Shown here piece by piece: positions 27,601 to 38,968 of a DNA stretch of 64,000 nucleotides (positions are counted from its first letter, which is position 1; each line of letters begins with the position of its first letter). Origin of the DNA: Sarcocystis neurona (taxonomy: Eukaryota > Apicomplexa > Conoidasida > Eucoccidiorida > Sarcocystidae). The stretch is from assembly GCA_000727475.1 (NCBI GenBank), contig KL647291.1, positions 2,294,276 through 2,358,275 on the forward strand. Reading direction: 5' to 3'. The position numbers were made by a program, and so were the translations under genes. The notes beneath the pieces were generated by a model that ran no database searches, was not told the DNA's origin, and saw only the letters and a program-made list of their open reading frames with translations.

Positions 27601-30600
27601 TGGCAGCATCGCTGCTGCAGCGCTTGTTCTTGCGGTTACCGTGGCGCTTGTGCTTGCTGCTGCTGTTGCTCCTGTTCTTGGTGCTGCTGCTGTTGCTCCT
27701 GCTGCTGCGACTCTTACTGCTGCTGCTGCTGCTGCCCGTGTTGCTGTTGCTGTACGTTTCAGGTGTTGTTCTACCGCTGTGACGCCTGGTATTATTGATC
27801 TGCTGCCGCAGTTGCTACTAGTGTTCCTGTCGTTACTTTTTTATTAGTGCAGCTCCTACGCAAGTGGCTGCGTTTTCTCCCGCTACGGATTCTCGTGATA
27901 TTTTTGCTTTTCCTTCCCCTGCGCTTTTCCGTCTCATCCCCGTTGTCTGCTCATGGGTCTCTCTACACTTCCGGTTGTCTTCCGCTTCTTGGCCTTTTTG
28001 CCGGCACCACTATTCCTTCCAACTGCGTCAGGCGGTGGTTCGTGTGTTCCTCTTCCTTTCTTCCTTTGCTGGTGTTTTCCGCCGTCTCTCCCCATGGGAC
28101 TTCGTCTGTTGCTGTCTCTGTGTTCCGCACGCAGACTCCCTCTTCGTGCTTTTCTCAGTTTCTTCTCTCTCTGTCTCTTTCGCGGCAAAATTATTTCTCT
28201 GGTCTGTGCGGTGGTGCCCGACCGCCAGGGATCTTGCGACGGGGACTGCAGGTCGAAGCCCTACTCGACTTCATGCTTGAACAGGGAGCTAGCAAAGCAG
28301 GAAACCTGATGGAGTGGGACAAGCTATGGACAATTAATAAGCAGCGGCTCGACCCGGTGGTTCCTCGGTATATGGCTGTGGGAGGTGAGAAAGACGTTTC
28401 TCTGTTCTGTCAAGATCCCTACATTTCCATCACGGAGTAACGGGAACAGATGCATACACATCCCTCTATGTACCTTTGTTGCACAGACTGACAGGGGAAG
28501 GGAGAAACAATAAAAGAAGTATTCTCATGGTTGCAGAGTTCTTTCTCAGTGGACACTCTGTATATCATTCCTCATGTATACACCCATGCATACATACAAA
28601 TATATCTTTATACAAATATATCTGTGTTCCTCTGCGTGTATTCACATATATATATGTATGATGTACACAGGCGTTTTTCTCTACACGTTTATGTTCCTGT
28701 TGCATGAGTGTCCGTAGAAAAGCGAGGAGGGATGGAAGAAAGGACGTTGGGATGAGAGAAGAGCGATCGATGTTGCCCTTTGTCTTTGGCTGCTGTTCTC
28801 TTCGCACACCCGTATAGATGGAAGATTGAGGTGACAGCGGGACAAGTCCTCGCGTTCAGGTAGTCTCTTCCGTCTTTGATATATGTGTGTATGTTGTGTG
28901 GGTGTATGGATGTCGGTGCCAAGCTGTCACTCTTCTGCTGTCTGTACACCATGTCTGTCCGTGTGTATGTACAGCAGCGTACATACAGCGGAAGAGATGT
29001 TTTGGGCTCTCTATTTGTCTCCGTGAGTGTCTACGTTCTTCCTACAAATCCGTACACAGATTTGGAAACGTATTTGTCTTTCTTCTTCTACTGTTCTCCC
29101 CCCCCCCACCCTGTCCCCGTCCCTCCCCGCCGCGCTCTCTTTTCTTCTTTCTACTCCTCTTCGCGTGTCCAAGTCTACATATTCTTCGGGTCCTCTTGGA
29201 CAAGCAAACAAACAAAGCCACGTCTACACGTGTGTACCCGTCTGGTCGTTCTGTATATATATGTGTATAAATACGTATGTATATGGAGGTAGTGCATGCA
29301 CATCATCTCGATATAGGGAGGAAACCTCCAGGCGACGCTGGGAGAATGATGGAATGTCTACCTCGTTGGTTTCTTTTTTGTGTGTGTGGGCAGCTGATGC
29401 GGTGCCCGTATTTATAAAAGGAGCGCCGTGCACGCCGGAACGCAAGGCCCGAAGATTGCATGCAAAAAATGAAGCCCTGGGGTCTGTTGATTTGTGGTTC
29501 TGCAATCAAATTCTTATCGACAGAGACGATGCGGCTCTGTGTGTCGATGGAGAGGAAGTAAGATTTTCTCTTTCATATATATATATATGTATGTGTATGT
29601 GTAGTGGGGCTGGTAGGTATGACGCCGGGGTTGATGGTTATCACGCGTGCATTAGATCTGTCGTCCACGTTCTCTCCCTGTCTGTGTCAGCAACATGAGT
29701 GCATGCATGTACATAATAGAGTACATTCTATTTACGTATATATTTGTATATGTGTGTTGCGGTATCAAATCGGATAGATCCCTTTCACACTCAGACTCAG
29801 AATACCAGTAAGGTGTATTATACGTCTGTGTGCTGCTGTACCATATAGACGTATGTATTTATGTGTGTATTCTGCTGTCCATATATATATATATATATAT
29901 GTATGGGATGCCATACCACATGTGAGTATACACCACGCGCTGCAGTTGGCGTGGGTGTGTGTGTATATACGTGTCTGTATATTTCTGAACTGCGAAGCAA
30001 GAGAGAAAGTTCTCACCGAGAAAGAACAGAGCACGTGGAAACAAACGTAAAGCGGCTTCCGTTCAAACGGGCCGGACGTCTGCACCTACGACCACCCACA
30101 CATGTGTGTGTTAGTCTCTCTGTGTGTCTGGCGGTACACGTTTATGTGTGTGTGTGTGTAGACACGGGTGTATTCGTGCCGCAGAAATTCATTCTGGACG
30201 GTGTGTCTCTTTTCTCCTGCCCTCGTGGGTTTTTGAAGAGATGTTATGTTCACGTGTATGTATGCCTTTTCGTGGTGCGCCTCCTCCTCCGCGATTTCTC
30301 GGTCTTCTTTTTCGTAATTGCACTTTCCGTTCTTTTTCGTGTTGGCGTACACAAACACGTATGTGTATCTGCTTCATTTATTTCTCTCTCTCTCTGTCTC
30401 TGTTTAATGTGTATGTATGTATGCGTAGCGTCCCGTAGATGTGCTAGCATGTGTAGATATACGCTGTTGTATTTGTGTGTGTACGTATTCGTGGAGAAAA
30501 CACACTCGAATTTTCCTTCTTGTATGTTATTGCTCGGTTTCTGTCGTGAAACTATTCTCGTGCTTCACTCTGCTTCTGCGGATATCTTTCTCTTCTCCCG

Positions 30601-33600
30601 TCCTCTGCGGCTGACACTGCGGGGACTGCTGCTGCTCTGCTGTGCTGGCCTGTTGCCGCCTGTCGCGCGCCTGCAGGTGACGCTCATGCACATAGGCAAT
30701 TGCTTCTTCGACAAAATTGTGAAGACTGACGAAGGAGCGATTTCCCGTATCGAAGCCACACTCCACTTGGAGGGAGACTTCAAAAAAACAAAAAAAAAAC
30801 TGCACTGGGTCCCCAACCTCGAAGCCTGTCCTGTTACTGCTCCTACTCCCAACATTACGGTAGACCGAATGCTGCATATACACCGATGTGTTCCGTCATT
30901 TATCTGTAAATATATATATATGTGTAATATATACTACATATGTGCCCATACATGTATTTATATATGTACACATATATGCAGCTCTCTCTCTATACATACA
31001 TATATATATGTATATTTACAAGTGCCACTGCACGTGTATACCTCTGTGTGTGTACCAGTGGAATTGGCATCCTGTGCTTGGATATACATAAATATATACG
31101 TATATTGCAGGTGTACTCAGAAATATCATACAAGTGCACGGGGGAACGGTTTTTTTCGTATGAGTATGTAAGTGGAACTCTAAGTATCGAAACGTCCTGC
31201 GCGCGTATGCTTTCAGAAGAAAGTGTACATACTGCATTAGTGGGCGTCTCTGTCTTCGCGCGTTTTTCGGGTGTACGTACACCGGGTATTCCTAAGCTTT
31301 GTGTGCCACTCCGAATACACTTGTAAATGCATAATCATCTATGTATGTATATGTTTTCGCACACACGTGTGTTTATATAAATGGCTACGTCTGGTAAAGG
31401 GGGAGATATGCGCGGAAGGATGCAGTGACCTGACCATCTCTGCCGCTGGTGGTGATGTGACACGGCCTTCTGCTGCATGCACAGATTTGCATGTGGAGAT
31501 CTACGCATGCATACATATGTATGAATTATATGTGTACAAGTGTACCTGTATATGTTGGTATATGTGCAAGTCTGTAAGATACCGCCTGGCAGTGTCCTGC
31601 ATATATATATATATATACGTGTAGCGAGATGGGCGTAAAGATGGAGTGCAGCCATCGTGTATCCGGGAGAGGTTAGAGCCACGGGTTTTCTGTTTTTTTT
31701 TCCCCCCCCCTATTTATCCTCTTTTGTAGAGAATAGTAATTAGCTTTTCAAATTTTATCGCTTCTCCATAACCGCAGCGTAAACATCTCTATCTGTTCGT
31801 GTACCGATCTTCATCTATGCGATACACAAACGTGTGTATATGTGTACACTGTGTTTGTGAGAAAATATATATATATGTACTTCTACATACGTACGCACGT
31901 AATATATGTGTATATATATGTATATACGGGTATATGCAAAGGCACGTATGTATATAGACATATATACATATATGTCTATATACGCATATACACGCATATT
32001 CGTGTGCATATGTGTGAACATGCATATGTGCGTGTGTGTCTACCTTTCTGTCTCTGTGTAAGTGCGTATAACTTCTCTATATACTACGTACGTGTTGCCT
32101 GTACACGTATAAGTATGCGTGGCACATTTAGCGTGTCGTCTGTATGGGGGTGTGTGTGTGTGTATTTCTTTTCTGTTGACCTTTCGTCACTTCTTGATCT
32201 GCAGAAAAACAGCAGCGTAATTTTGCGGGAGTTCGATCACTTGATAACCGCTGACAAAATAGAAGGAGAGCAGGAAGAATCCTGGGAGCAGTACATCAAT
32301 AAGCAGACTGTCTTCGACACGCAGGCACTGGGTGATCCCCTGCTGTGCACGCTCCAGGAAGGTGAGAACCCCACGACCTTGAAGAATCGTAAACGGAGAA
32401 GAGGCAGCAAAAGGCAGGAGACGCTGTGAAGGAGGAGTAGAAAAGAAGAAGGAACTGCGATATATTTGCGGATCCGTCTTCCACGTGGCCGCAGCTCTAC
32501 ACAAGAAGTTTCACACAAAGACACGCGCGCACACACACACACACACAGACACCCACACACCCGAGGGAAAGAGAAAGATTACAAAGTCTGTATATGCGCA
32601 GAGAGGTAGACATTGAAAGACACACACTTCGCGTATATTTGTGGAGACGTACGTTCAGGAGTATCGAGAGTGATTCACGCATATGTGTATGTGTATACGC
32701 ATCAAGCAATGTGCTGAAAAGGTGCAGACGTTGGTATATACACATATGTGTATAAAGAGAGAAAGGGGCACACATATACATTATATCTATCCGTCTGTCT
32801 GTCTGTCTCTCTATATATGCGGAGTAAGTATGTCTGTAGAGACAGAGGCAAACATGCGGAGATATGTGTCGATACGTGTAAGAAGTGGATATGGATTTAA
32901 AGGGAAGGCAAGCAGAAGAAAAGGTTCTGTGTAGTGAATAGTAACTGTCAAGGAGAAAGGGGAAAACGTCGACGGGAAGGGAAGACAACTTGTCCGAACT
33001 TCGGATTGCTCTGCGAACTGTAGCAGTTCACAGCAGGATATCCTCCTCAGGCTGACATTTCTTTACGGTAAACGTGGCACTTTTTTGGGTCGCTACTCTT
33101 CGTGCAGGCAAAAAACACGCGATTTTCATATGCTGTCATTCCACTTGAGGACAGGTGATGCCAAGACAACGACGCGTTCTCATATGTATATATATAAATG
33201 TAATGCAGGTGTGGATCGCCCACTTGATCGCGTGTCAGGATGTAGTTTACACGAGGAAGTTTCCTCAGGACCGCTTTTGGCAGAAGACGAATGTGCGCAA
33301 GGGTTCTTTTTCGTGGCGCAGGATTGTATTTCTTCGCTTCTTGAGAGAACAGCGTTTCCTCGAACAGAAGCGTGTTTCTTTATTTAACGAGACAGTCAAG
33401 CGAGGATGTGTCGCACTTGCTTGTGCTGGCGCTTTTTGGCGCGACGAAGCACTCCTCCTTATCGATGAAACTGACCTCCTCCTGTTTTCTTTCTCAACAG
33501 GCGCGCTGCTGCAGTTGGAGCGGCGTGGGTATTTCAGAGTCGACCAGATCGGAGAGAAGACCGTGCTCATCAAAATTCCCGTGAGTTTGACAGTTTGCGG

Positions 33601-34235
33601 GTCTGGGAAGACGCTGTTTTCCCCAATTCGTTTCTTGTGGATGTGTCTACGTTTTTGCTTGGAATTAATCGTCTCGCACTCACCTTGTCCCCATATTCGT
33701 CTCATTCTCCTGTCTACTCGAGGTAGTTTTCACAGAAGCACACATATATATATAGATGCATATGCCTGCTGCCGTGTATGCATTCGTCAGTGTCCGTATA
33801 TCATTGTTCACCTGCGTAGTTTCGACATTTGGAGTTTCTCTGTCACGTGTGGAACATGGTAACTTTTTCTCTTCTTCCCAGTGGGACGGTGACTGTAATT
33901 TTCTTTGACGTGAAGAACGGGCCGCAGTCACCGAAGCAGGAGCAGCACCAGCAGTTTACACGTTTCCTCGTTTCATCTCACCTGTTTCTCTGCTATTTGT
34001 ACATTACCTGTGGAATTTGCTTGCGGGGTGCGTACCGCGTTTGCTTGCGGGGTGCGTACCGCGTTTGCTTGCGGGGTGCGTACCGCGTTTGCTTGCGGGG
34101 TGCGTACCGCGTTTGCTTGCGGGGTGCGTACCGCGTTCTTTGCTGCAGGATGGAAAATCGAAGGCGATGTCAGTTGTCTCGTCCAAAGTCGACGCCGCAA
34201 AACTCTCGGGCACCAAGAAGGTCGCAAAAAAATAA
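18260..34235 (+). CDS. GluRS: glutamyl-tRNA synthetase, cytosolic type (13 exons)
   Basis: Class I synthetase that attaches glutamate to tRNA-Glu in the cytosol. Thirteen exons join in consistent phase to 2313 nt (770 residues plus stop): 18260-18699, 19543-19769, 20928-21069, 23236-23390, 24098-24222, 24980-25222, 25683-25836, 28229-28384, 29394-29557, 30677-30859, 32205-32361, 33501-33580, 34149-34235. Residues about 1-165 form a GST-like domain interrupted by alanine-rich runs. The HIGH motif is at residues 246-249 and the KMSKS-equivalent LSKRK at 469-473. [16 protein letters not shown] and MEWDKLW identify the archaeal/eukaryotic GluRS rather than GlnRS. The C-terminal anticodon-binding beta-barrels occupy roughly residues 495-750, followed by a Lys-rich tail. 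The length is close to the yeast enzyme plus low-complexity inserts. The start is the first ATG after an in-frame stop; an upstream exon cannot be excluded. Confidence 0.93.
19543..19769 (+). CDS. GluRS: GluRS exon 2: GST-like domain end and linker
   Basis: The exon opens with [17 protein letters not shown], the last helix typical of the GST-like domain of eukaryotic GluRS. It then becomes a Q/K/S-rich linker (QQKQQQQK). The acceptor is GTAACAG and the donor GTGCGG, ending in phase 1 so that a glycine spans the junction. Confidence 0.85.
19910..20260. repeat. CA/TA microsatellite block in GluRS intron 2
   Basis: ACAC runs at 19913-19942 are followed by AT runs near 20000, 20080-20120, 20160-20210 and 20235-20260, mixed with TGTG words. 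There is no coding content. This is typical of the introns in this window and likely to vary in length between isolates. Confidence 0.85.
20928..21069 (+). CDS. GluRS: GluRS exon 3: catalytic domain, HIGH motif
   Basis: It contains [19 protein letters not shown], the class I ATP-binding signature, followed by [17 protein letters not shown]. The acceptor GGTGCAG follows a TG microsatellite. The donor is GTGAGC, and the split Arg codon is completed by exon 4 to give the RFDDTNP motif. Confidence 0.95.
23236..23390 (+). CDS. GluRS: GluRS exon 4: Rossmann fold
   Basis: It encodes [17 protein letters not shown] and continues to [10 protein letters not shown], which matches the region after the HIGH motif in eukaryotic GluRS. 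The acceptor is CTTGCAG and the donor GTAGAC. A glycine codon is split with exon 5. Confidence 0.95.
24098..24222 (+). CDS. GluRS: GluRS exon 5: KFYVDDTP segment
   Basis: The frame starting at 24100 reads [16 protein letters not shown] and ends [10 protein letters not shown], a standard GluRS block that follows LIREG without loss. The open frame here is short because the exon is only 125 bp. The acceptor is GTTCAG, the donor GTACGT, and it ends in phase 0. Confidence 0.93.
24655..24890 (+). repeat. CTG-rich tract in GluRS intron 5
   Basis: Interrupted CTG units (CTGCTGCTGCTG with TCC and GCC interruptions) fill most of the intron between exons 5 and 6. CTG is on the sense strand. Several long open frames here come from the triplet repeat and have no family resemblance. 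Confidence 0.85.
24980..25222 (+). CDS. GluRS: GluRS exon 6: glutamate/tRNA-binding core
   Basis: It encodes [44 protein letters not shown] and [13 protein letters not shown], all hallmarks of the catalytic core of GluRS/GlnRS. The exon is 81 codons, phase 0 at both ends. The acceptor is TTTGCAG and the donor GTAAGC. Confidence 0.96.
25235..25680 (+). repeat. CTG-rich tract filling GluRS intron 6
   Basis: Almost the entire 460-bp intron consists of interrupted CTG repeats on the sense strand, up to the acceptor TTTCTCAG. In several frames it stays open and could be mistaken for coding sequence. The conserved GluRS text on both sides joins cleanly only when it is removed. Confidence 0.9.
25683..25836 (+). 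CDS. GluRS: GluRS exon 7: KMSKS-equivalent loop
   Basis: VRIYEFSRL leads to [19 protein letters not shown] and [16 protein letters not shown] is the KMSKS-type catalytic loop of this subclass. The acceptor TTTCTCAG follows a CTG-rich intron end. The donor is GTAAAG. Confidence 0.96.
27600..27775 (+). repeat. CTG-rich tract in GluRS intron 7
   Basis: Interrupted CTG units with TTG and CTC lie inside the longest GluRS intron (2392 bp). CTG is again on the sense strand. The rest of this intron is pyrimidine-rich sequence and TATATG microsatellite. Confidence 0.85.
28229..28384 (+). CDS. GluRS: GluRS exon 8: end of catalytic region
   Basis: It encodes [19 protein letters not shown] and [20 protein letters not shown], the stem-contact region that separates GluRS from GlnRS. 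Split glycine and alanine codons join it to exons 7 and 9. The acceptor is CGCCAG and the donor GTGAGA. Confidence 0.95.
29394..29557 (+). CDS. GluRS: GluRS exon 9: start of anticodon-binding barrels
   Basis: It encodes [20 protein letters not shown] and [16 protein letters not shown], matching the first beta-barrel of the anticodon-binding part. The acceptor is GGGCAG and the donor GTAAGA. It ends in phase 0. Confidence 0.9.
30677..30859 (+). CDS. GluRS: GluRS exon 10: anticodon-binding barrel
   Basis: It encodes [20 protein letters not shown] and [18 protein letters not shown]. This corresponds to the MVTFINWGN...DYKKT.K.TWL block of eukaryotic GluRS. The exon is 61 codons, phase 0 at both ends. 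The acceptor is CCTGCAG and the donor GTAGAC. Confidence 0.93.
32205..32361 (+). CDS. GluRS: GluRS exon 11: anticodon-binding barrel
   Basis: It encodes [15 protein letters not shown] and [17 protein letters not shown], the block containing the conserved DHLIT and LGDP words. The acceptor is TCTGCAG and the donor GTGAGA. A glycine codon is split with exon 12. Confidence 0.93.
33501..33580 (+). CDS. GluRS: GluRS exon 12: LQLERRGYF segment
   Basis: This 80-bp exon encodes [18 protein letters not shown] and ends KTVLIKIP, the conserved segment before the final PDGK. The acceptor is CAACAG and the donor GTGAGT. It ends in phase 0. Confidence 0.93.
34013..34138 (+). repeat. 24-bp tandem repeat, five copies, in GluRS last intron
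   Basis: Five virtually identical 24-bp units (core TTGCTTGCGGGGTGCGTACC) follow head to tail and stop about 10 bp before the acceptor of exon 13. The unit is a multiple of three and leaves two plus frames open, but the repeat lies between two GluRS exons whose joined text is conserved, so it is intronic. Confidence 0.95.
34149..34235 (+). CDS. GluRS: GluRS exon 13: C-terminal tail and stop
   Basis: The exon reads [15 protein letters not shown] and ends GTKKVAKK with a TAA stop at 34233-34235. It completes the family's IPDGKSK motif exactly when joined to exon 12. The acceptor GCTGCAG lies directly after a five-copy 24-bp repeat. A competing acceptor at 33880-33881 would give a stop after eight codons and lose the motif. 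Confidence 0.93.
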   Translation, partial: DGKSKAMSVVSSKVDAAKLSGTKKVAKK

Positions 34236-34236
34236 A
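34231..34236 (+). terminator. AATAAA overlapping the GluRS stop codon
   Basis: The hexamer AATAAA begins two bases before the TAA stop and includes it. Apicomplexan genes do not depend on a strict polyadenylation hexamer, so this may be chance in an A-rich stretch (AAAAAAATAAA). Confidence 0.2.
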
Positions 34237-34389
34237 GGCTCAGACAATGTTGCCGCCGCCTCCAACATGGTCGCGAAGAAATCTTCGAAGAAGCCGAGAT
34301 ACTTCCGCACACACACACACACACATACGCAGATTTGCCAGATTGTTCAATACACATTATATATATATTTATATATGTTTATATATATT

Positions 34390-34420
<31 letters not shown>

Positions 34421-37400
34421 GTGTTTGTGTACGTCAGTGTGTAGGTGCATCCGCTTCTGCCTCCAGGGCATTTGCGCACCTCTCTACTCGTTGCGAGGAG
34501 ATGTGCGGGACACGAGGCTTTACCATTCGACCACACTATTTCTGTGTACCTGCCTGCGTGTCTATGCGTATGTAGACCTGTTTGTATTTCTCTTGTATGG
34601 AAAACAGCGTGACTATTTGTGAACGTGTCAGGTATACGTTGTGGATGTGTCACCCTTTATCTCGGCGTCATGCCCTCTACGTACGTACATATATACGTAT
34701 ATGTGTCTATATATATATATATACATACAGACACATACGTGTGTATACGTCTCGTAGGTGCGTCCAGTCGATGTATGGTGTATATTCGTACACTGCATAT
34801 ATATATATATATACATATATATATACATATACACGTGTGTCTACATCTGTGTGTGTTTCTCTCTGTATATATAGATGTGTACCTCGTAAGTGAATTTGTT
34901 CTGCGTTTACAGCTTATATATATGCGTGTGTGTGTGCGTCAAACGCCCGAGTGGTAATTTGAGTTGTCAATGTGTAATTTTTGTTTTCGACAACATGTGG
35001 AGGCCGTGTACGACATCAGAACGACCTTCTCTTTCGACTTTTCTCCTGGCGTGTGGGGTGAAAAGACACCAACGCATTATCTATGTGATAGACCGTCGCA
35101 ACAGCCCGCCCGTTGTCTCTGCACAGCGGTGTGCGCCGTGGTCTTAGCCGTCGACGTTTCTTCTGGCAAAGTAGGTCTTCGAGTAAAGATGTAGACCTGT
35201 ATGTTGGTTGATTGTTGGTTTTCTCATCTGATCGAATGAGCCCTTGTACACGCCCCCGCTCGTGTTTCTACGTCTGCGACTACGTGGGGGCGTACCACAG
35301 TTTTTACATCTGTGCAGGTGTATACGTACAGAGAGAGCGACACTCGCCCCTCCTTCGCCTTCTCTATGTATATCTATGAGCATTTGTATACATACATATA
35401 TATATAAAGTCAGAGAGATACTTAGACTATATGCGTGTCTCTCCCAGATGAAAAAAAAGATAAGGCATAGTTGTCCCTGTGTGTGTGTATGTGTTTATAT
35501 ACATATATATATACATATACGTATGTGTATGTATACAAATGCACACACACACACACACATACACACGTGTGTGTGTGTGTCTGTGAGCCTGCGTGTGTAC
35601 GGAGGGGCAGAGGTTTATTCCATTGTACGCATTGTGCATTTACTGCAGAACGGGCACGTAGGCGCATGAGGAAGAGATAGAATTGTCACGTATGCCGCTG
35701 TTGATGCGTCTCCTTTTACACCGCAGCAACTGCTGCAGTTCCTCGGGCTGCTGCCGCGGCGGCCGGGGCAACTACAGCACAAGCCCTTGACTGGCTGCCG
35801 GCGTGTGCTGGACGACATGTGGAATTCTTTGCAAGTGTGCACTGCAGCTCCACGTAAAAACACGAACATAGTGCTGTAACATGTTTTCCCGTGTATTAAT
35901 ACAAAGCACTTGAGATGGCATGTCTGCGAAGGCCTAAAACGTACGTACAAGTCGACGCACATACGCATAGGGCGGTGGTAGTCGCCCGTGGAGACCACCG
36001 TACGCACAGGGAAGGAAAAGGACTTTCCTAACGCTCAAAACGCACAAAGGACCTGAAACTGCACGTCTGCACAGACCTAAAACGTATGTACAAGTTGACG
36101 CACACACGCCTAGGGTGGTGTTGGTCGCCAGGGGGACTACTATACGCACAAGGAAGGAAAAGGAGTTTGCCGACGCCGAACGCTACAAATTTGTCGCACC
36201 AGTTGATGGTGGTGTTAATTCTGTGAGGAGGATTCGGGTTTGCTGAACTCAGGAAAGGCCAGCACGAGCAGCTGGACTACACGCCTCTTCAGTGTAGTCC
36301 AGTATGTGTGTGCAGAGCGTTTTGGTGAAATCGCGGCCGAAACCGTGTGGACACTTCTTCTGTTTTCAGGATATGTATGCGCAAAAGATACAAAGAAGGA
36401 AAGTTTCCGTATCCAAGCACGAGACAGTCACGTGATAGCTTTTTGGGTGCTAGTATTCAAATGAGTTTGTAGATTACAGTGAGACGGAGGCATGCTGCAA
36501 CAAGAAAAGTGTGCGGATGTATTGAGAACTCAGATGAATATGTGCATAAATACACACTCATACATATGTGTATATATATATATATATATATGGAGACGGA
36601 AGGAGGACTAGCAGTGCATCCCTGAGGGCTGATCGAGCGGTGCCTGTACACCCGAGGAGGTTGGCGATTCTGAAAACTCCGTTATGCACTTCTTCACATT
36701 CCGTGTGGGGCGTCACCACAGATCTACTTTTGAACAAGTGAGAAAGCGTCGCCGACTAATTTTAAACATATTTCGACCAGACTGTTGCCAGTTTGCAAGA
36801 AGTAATCACAAGCCTCGGACGCGTGCAGGGTTCCCGCACGGCGATGTCTTCCACAAGTAGTGTACTCTGTCACGCCCGGTATCAGCTACAAAGGCACTTG
36901 ATGGTTTTTGTAGGAAGTAGGAATTTCAATTAAGGAGTACGTATTCGTAAGTACTGTAGAGGTGCACAGATAGTGATTGCAAGACAATTCCTACCGAAGA
37001 GGAAAACACTTTCAAGACAAATATTGTCGGGTAGCTTTATATAAAGCCGCACTTACCGATATACAGCGGAGTATTCAGCAGTTCCTCACTTCTAAATTGA
37101 CGAAGCTGATTGATTGATTGACTAGCACATGCGTAACTGACCAGTGAAGAAATCAGGCGGTTATGCTAACTAGTGGCTTCTGTGTTGAAACTCTCATACA
37201 AATATACATATATATATATGTACATATGTAAATATACCTCCTAATCGTACATGTATCTGTACATATACGTAGATCCACAGATATTAGAGAAACACACTGA
37301 GATACACTGGAAGTGGAGCTACGCAAACGCAAAGAAAGACACCTGCACGCGGAACTTACTCTCGTCTGTTCGCCCCTATACCTATGCGTATATGCGTGTA

Positions 37401-37836
37401 TGTAGCCACGTCTATTCGTAATTACATTCGACACACGCTGTATAAAAGACAAACAGAAATACACATACATGCACATATGGACTGACGTATGCACTTGAGT
37501 ATATGTGACAGATTATTGGTAGTACAAACACAAACGCATAGACTTACACTTATGCATATTATCCACATATATAGACAGGAACACACTCAGATGTGTACGC
37601 GTGCGCGTCCTGGAAAGAGGATTTCTCGTTTGTGAGGACACGTCACACAGCAACGGGTAACAAGTGAATTGTTGCAGCTGCTATCAAGATGTGATTTCAG
37701 CTTTCGTTGCTGTCGTTGTGGTGGAGTTCTCTGTAATCGGTCACTTCCGCAAGGATGCGTTTTCTGCCTTCTTTCTATCAAGGGGTTCGATTTTAACCGC
37801 ACTGTTCTCCCCTATTGCATCCTCTAGTGTAAAGCA
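34236..37836. other. intergenic region between convergent genes
   Basis: It should contain both 3' UTRs. The left part (34300-35640) is rich in TA and CA microsatellites. The middle part (35640-36540) has none and includes a diverged 143-bp direct repeat. A plus frame from about 35718 to 35877 (TPQQLLQFLGLLPRRPG...) is open but has no start and no phase partner. I do not call a gene. Confidence 0.6.
35911..36190. repeat. 143-bp diverged direct repeat, two copies
   Basis: CCTAAAACGTACGTACAAG at 35933 recurs as CCTAAAACGTATGTACAAG at 36076. The following GACGCAC, TAGGG.GGT and GGAAGGAAAAGGA blocks keep the same spacing. Divergence is clearly higher than in the 105-bp duplication, so this is an older event. 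Confidence 0.85.
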
Positions 37837-38968
37837 TTAACGCTTAGGGTAATAACTTGCTTGCTTCGCTCGCAGTGGCTCCGCTGCCGTCGGCTGTTGC
37901 GCTGTCTGTCTAACACCAGCAGCAGGACCTGCTGCAGAGATCTTCTGTTGCTGCTGCACAAGTCCTAGTGCAGCAGCCGCGTCTGCCGTCTTCCTCCCTT
38001 GTGCTGCAGCAGCAGCGCCAGCAGCACCTTCTTTATGTTGACACGCTGCAGTGCATAGTTTCTCTTCTATTTCTTGTCGTCCATGTACAAAAAGGGTAGC
38101 AGCAGTAGAAGCCAAGACTTTTCCTAACAGAGTTCTCTCTCTGTGAAGTGCACGTGGCGTGCGGTTTTCTGCTGCTGCCACACGCAGCACCGCAGTGGGA
38201 GTTTCTGCCGTACTCTCAACATTTCTTTGCTTCAGCAGTTCTTTCGTAAACACATCTATTCTGGAAAACGCGAAGTCGTGTACAGCCGCAACCGCTGAAC
38301 GGAGTTGTCCTTTTCGTCGCAGCAAACAAAATCCTGTTGTTGCATCTTCCTTCTTCCCCTCTGTGTCCCCTTGGTGCTGCTGCTCTCCCGGCTGCTGCTG
38401 CTGCTGCTCTCTCGGCTGCTGCGGCTGCCCTCCCCGCTGCTGCGGCTGCTGTCCCGGCTGCTGCTGATCTCCCTCCTCCAGGGGTCGCTTTTGACAATAG
38501 TGCTTCGGTCTTGCATGCAACGCGCCTCCTCCTTCTCCCCTCCTTTGCTGCTGCTGCTTCTCCAGCAGTCTTTTCTGCTGGGCGCCTCGCTTTTGCTGCT
38601 CGATTTCCTGCTGCCAGCGTTGTTCTCCTTCTTCCAGCTGCTGCTGCTGCTGCAACAACTCCTCTTTCAACAGCAGCAGAAGCAGCCACAACACGTACCT
38701 CAAGCGCTCCGCTCTTTCTGCTGTAGCGCGAATGGCGACACTCATCAGAAGACTCATCTGCGATGACGAAGGCCAGTGTCTCTTCTCTCCCGCCAGATGC
38801 TGCTGCTGGCAATGCGGTTGCTGCTCGTGTTGCTGTTCCGGCCAACAAGAGGGCTTTTGTTGCCCATCACGCATTAGACGCTCGAACGGTTGCTCGCACT
38901 GCCGCCGCTGCTGCTGCTGCGCTGGCGCTGCGTTTGTGTGAAAGGCTGCAAGAGCTCGTTCTAACTGC
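37837..38968 (-). CDS. PPR protein last exon: Q/E-rich C-terminus
   Basis: It starts QLERALAAFHTNAAPAQQQQ, carries long Q/E/R stretches and a helix KGQLRSAVAAVHDFAFSRI, and ends YYPKR with a TAA stop at 37839-37837. The acceptor is GGTCAG. The phase matches the previous exon and gives a Gln at the junction. It encodes 376 residues, probably helical or coiled coil. Confidence 0.75.

Noticed and set aside
33882..33908. Alternative last GluRS exon reading WDGDCNFL then TGA
   Set aside because: It lacks the conserved IPDGKSK continuation that the exon at 34149 supplies in phase.
34013..34138. CRISPR-like array
   Set aside because: Units are directly contiguous without spacers, in a eukaryotic intron.
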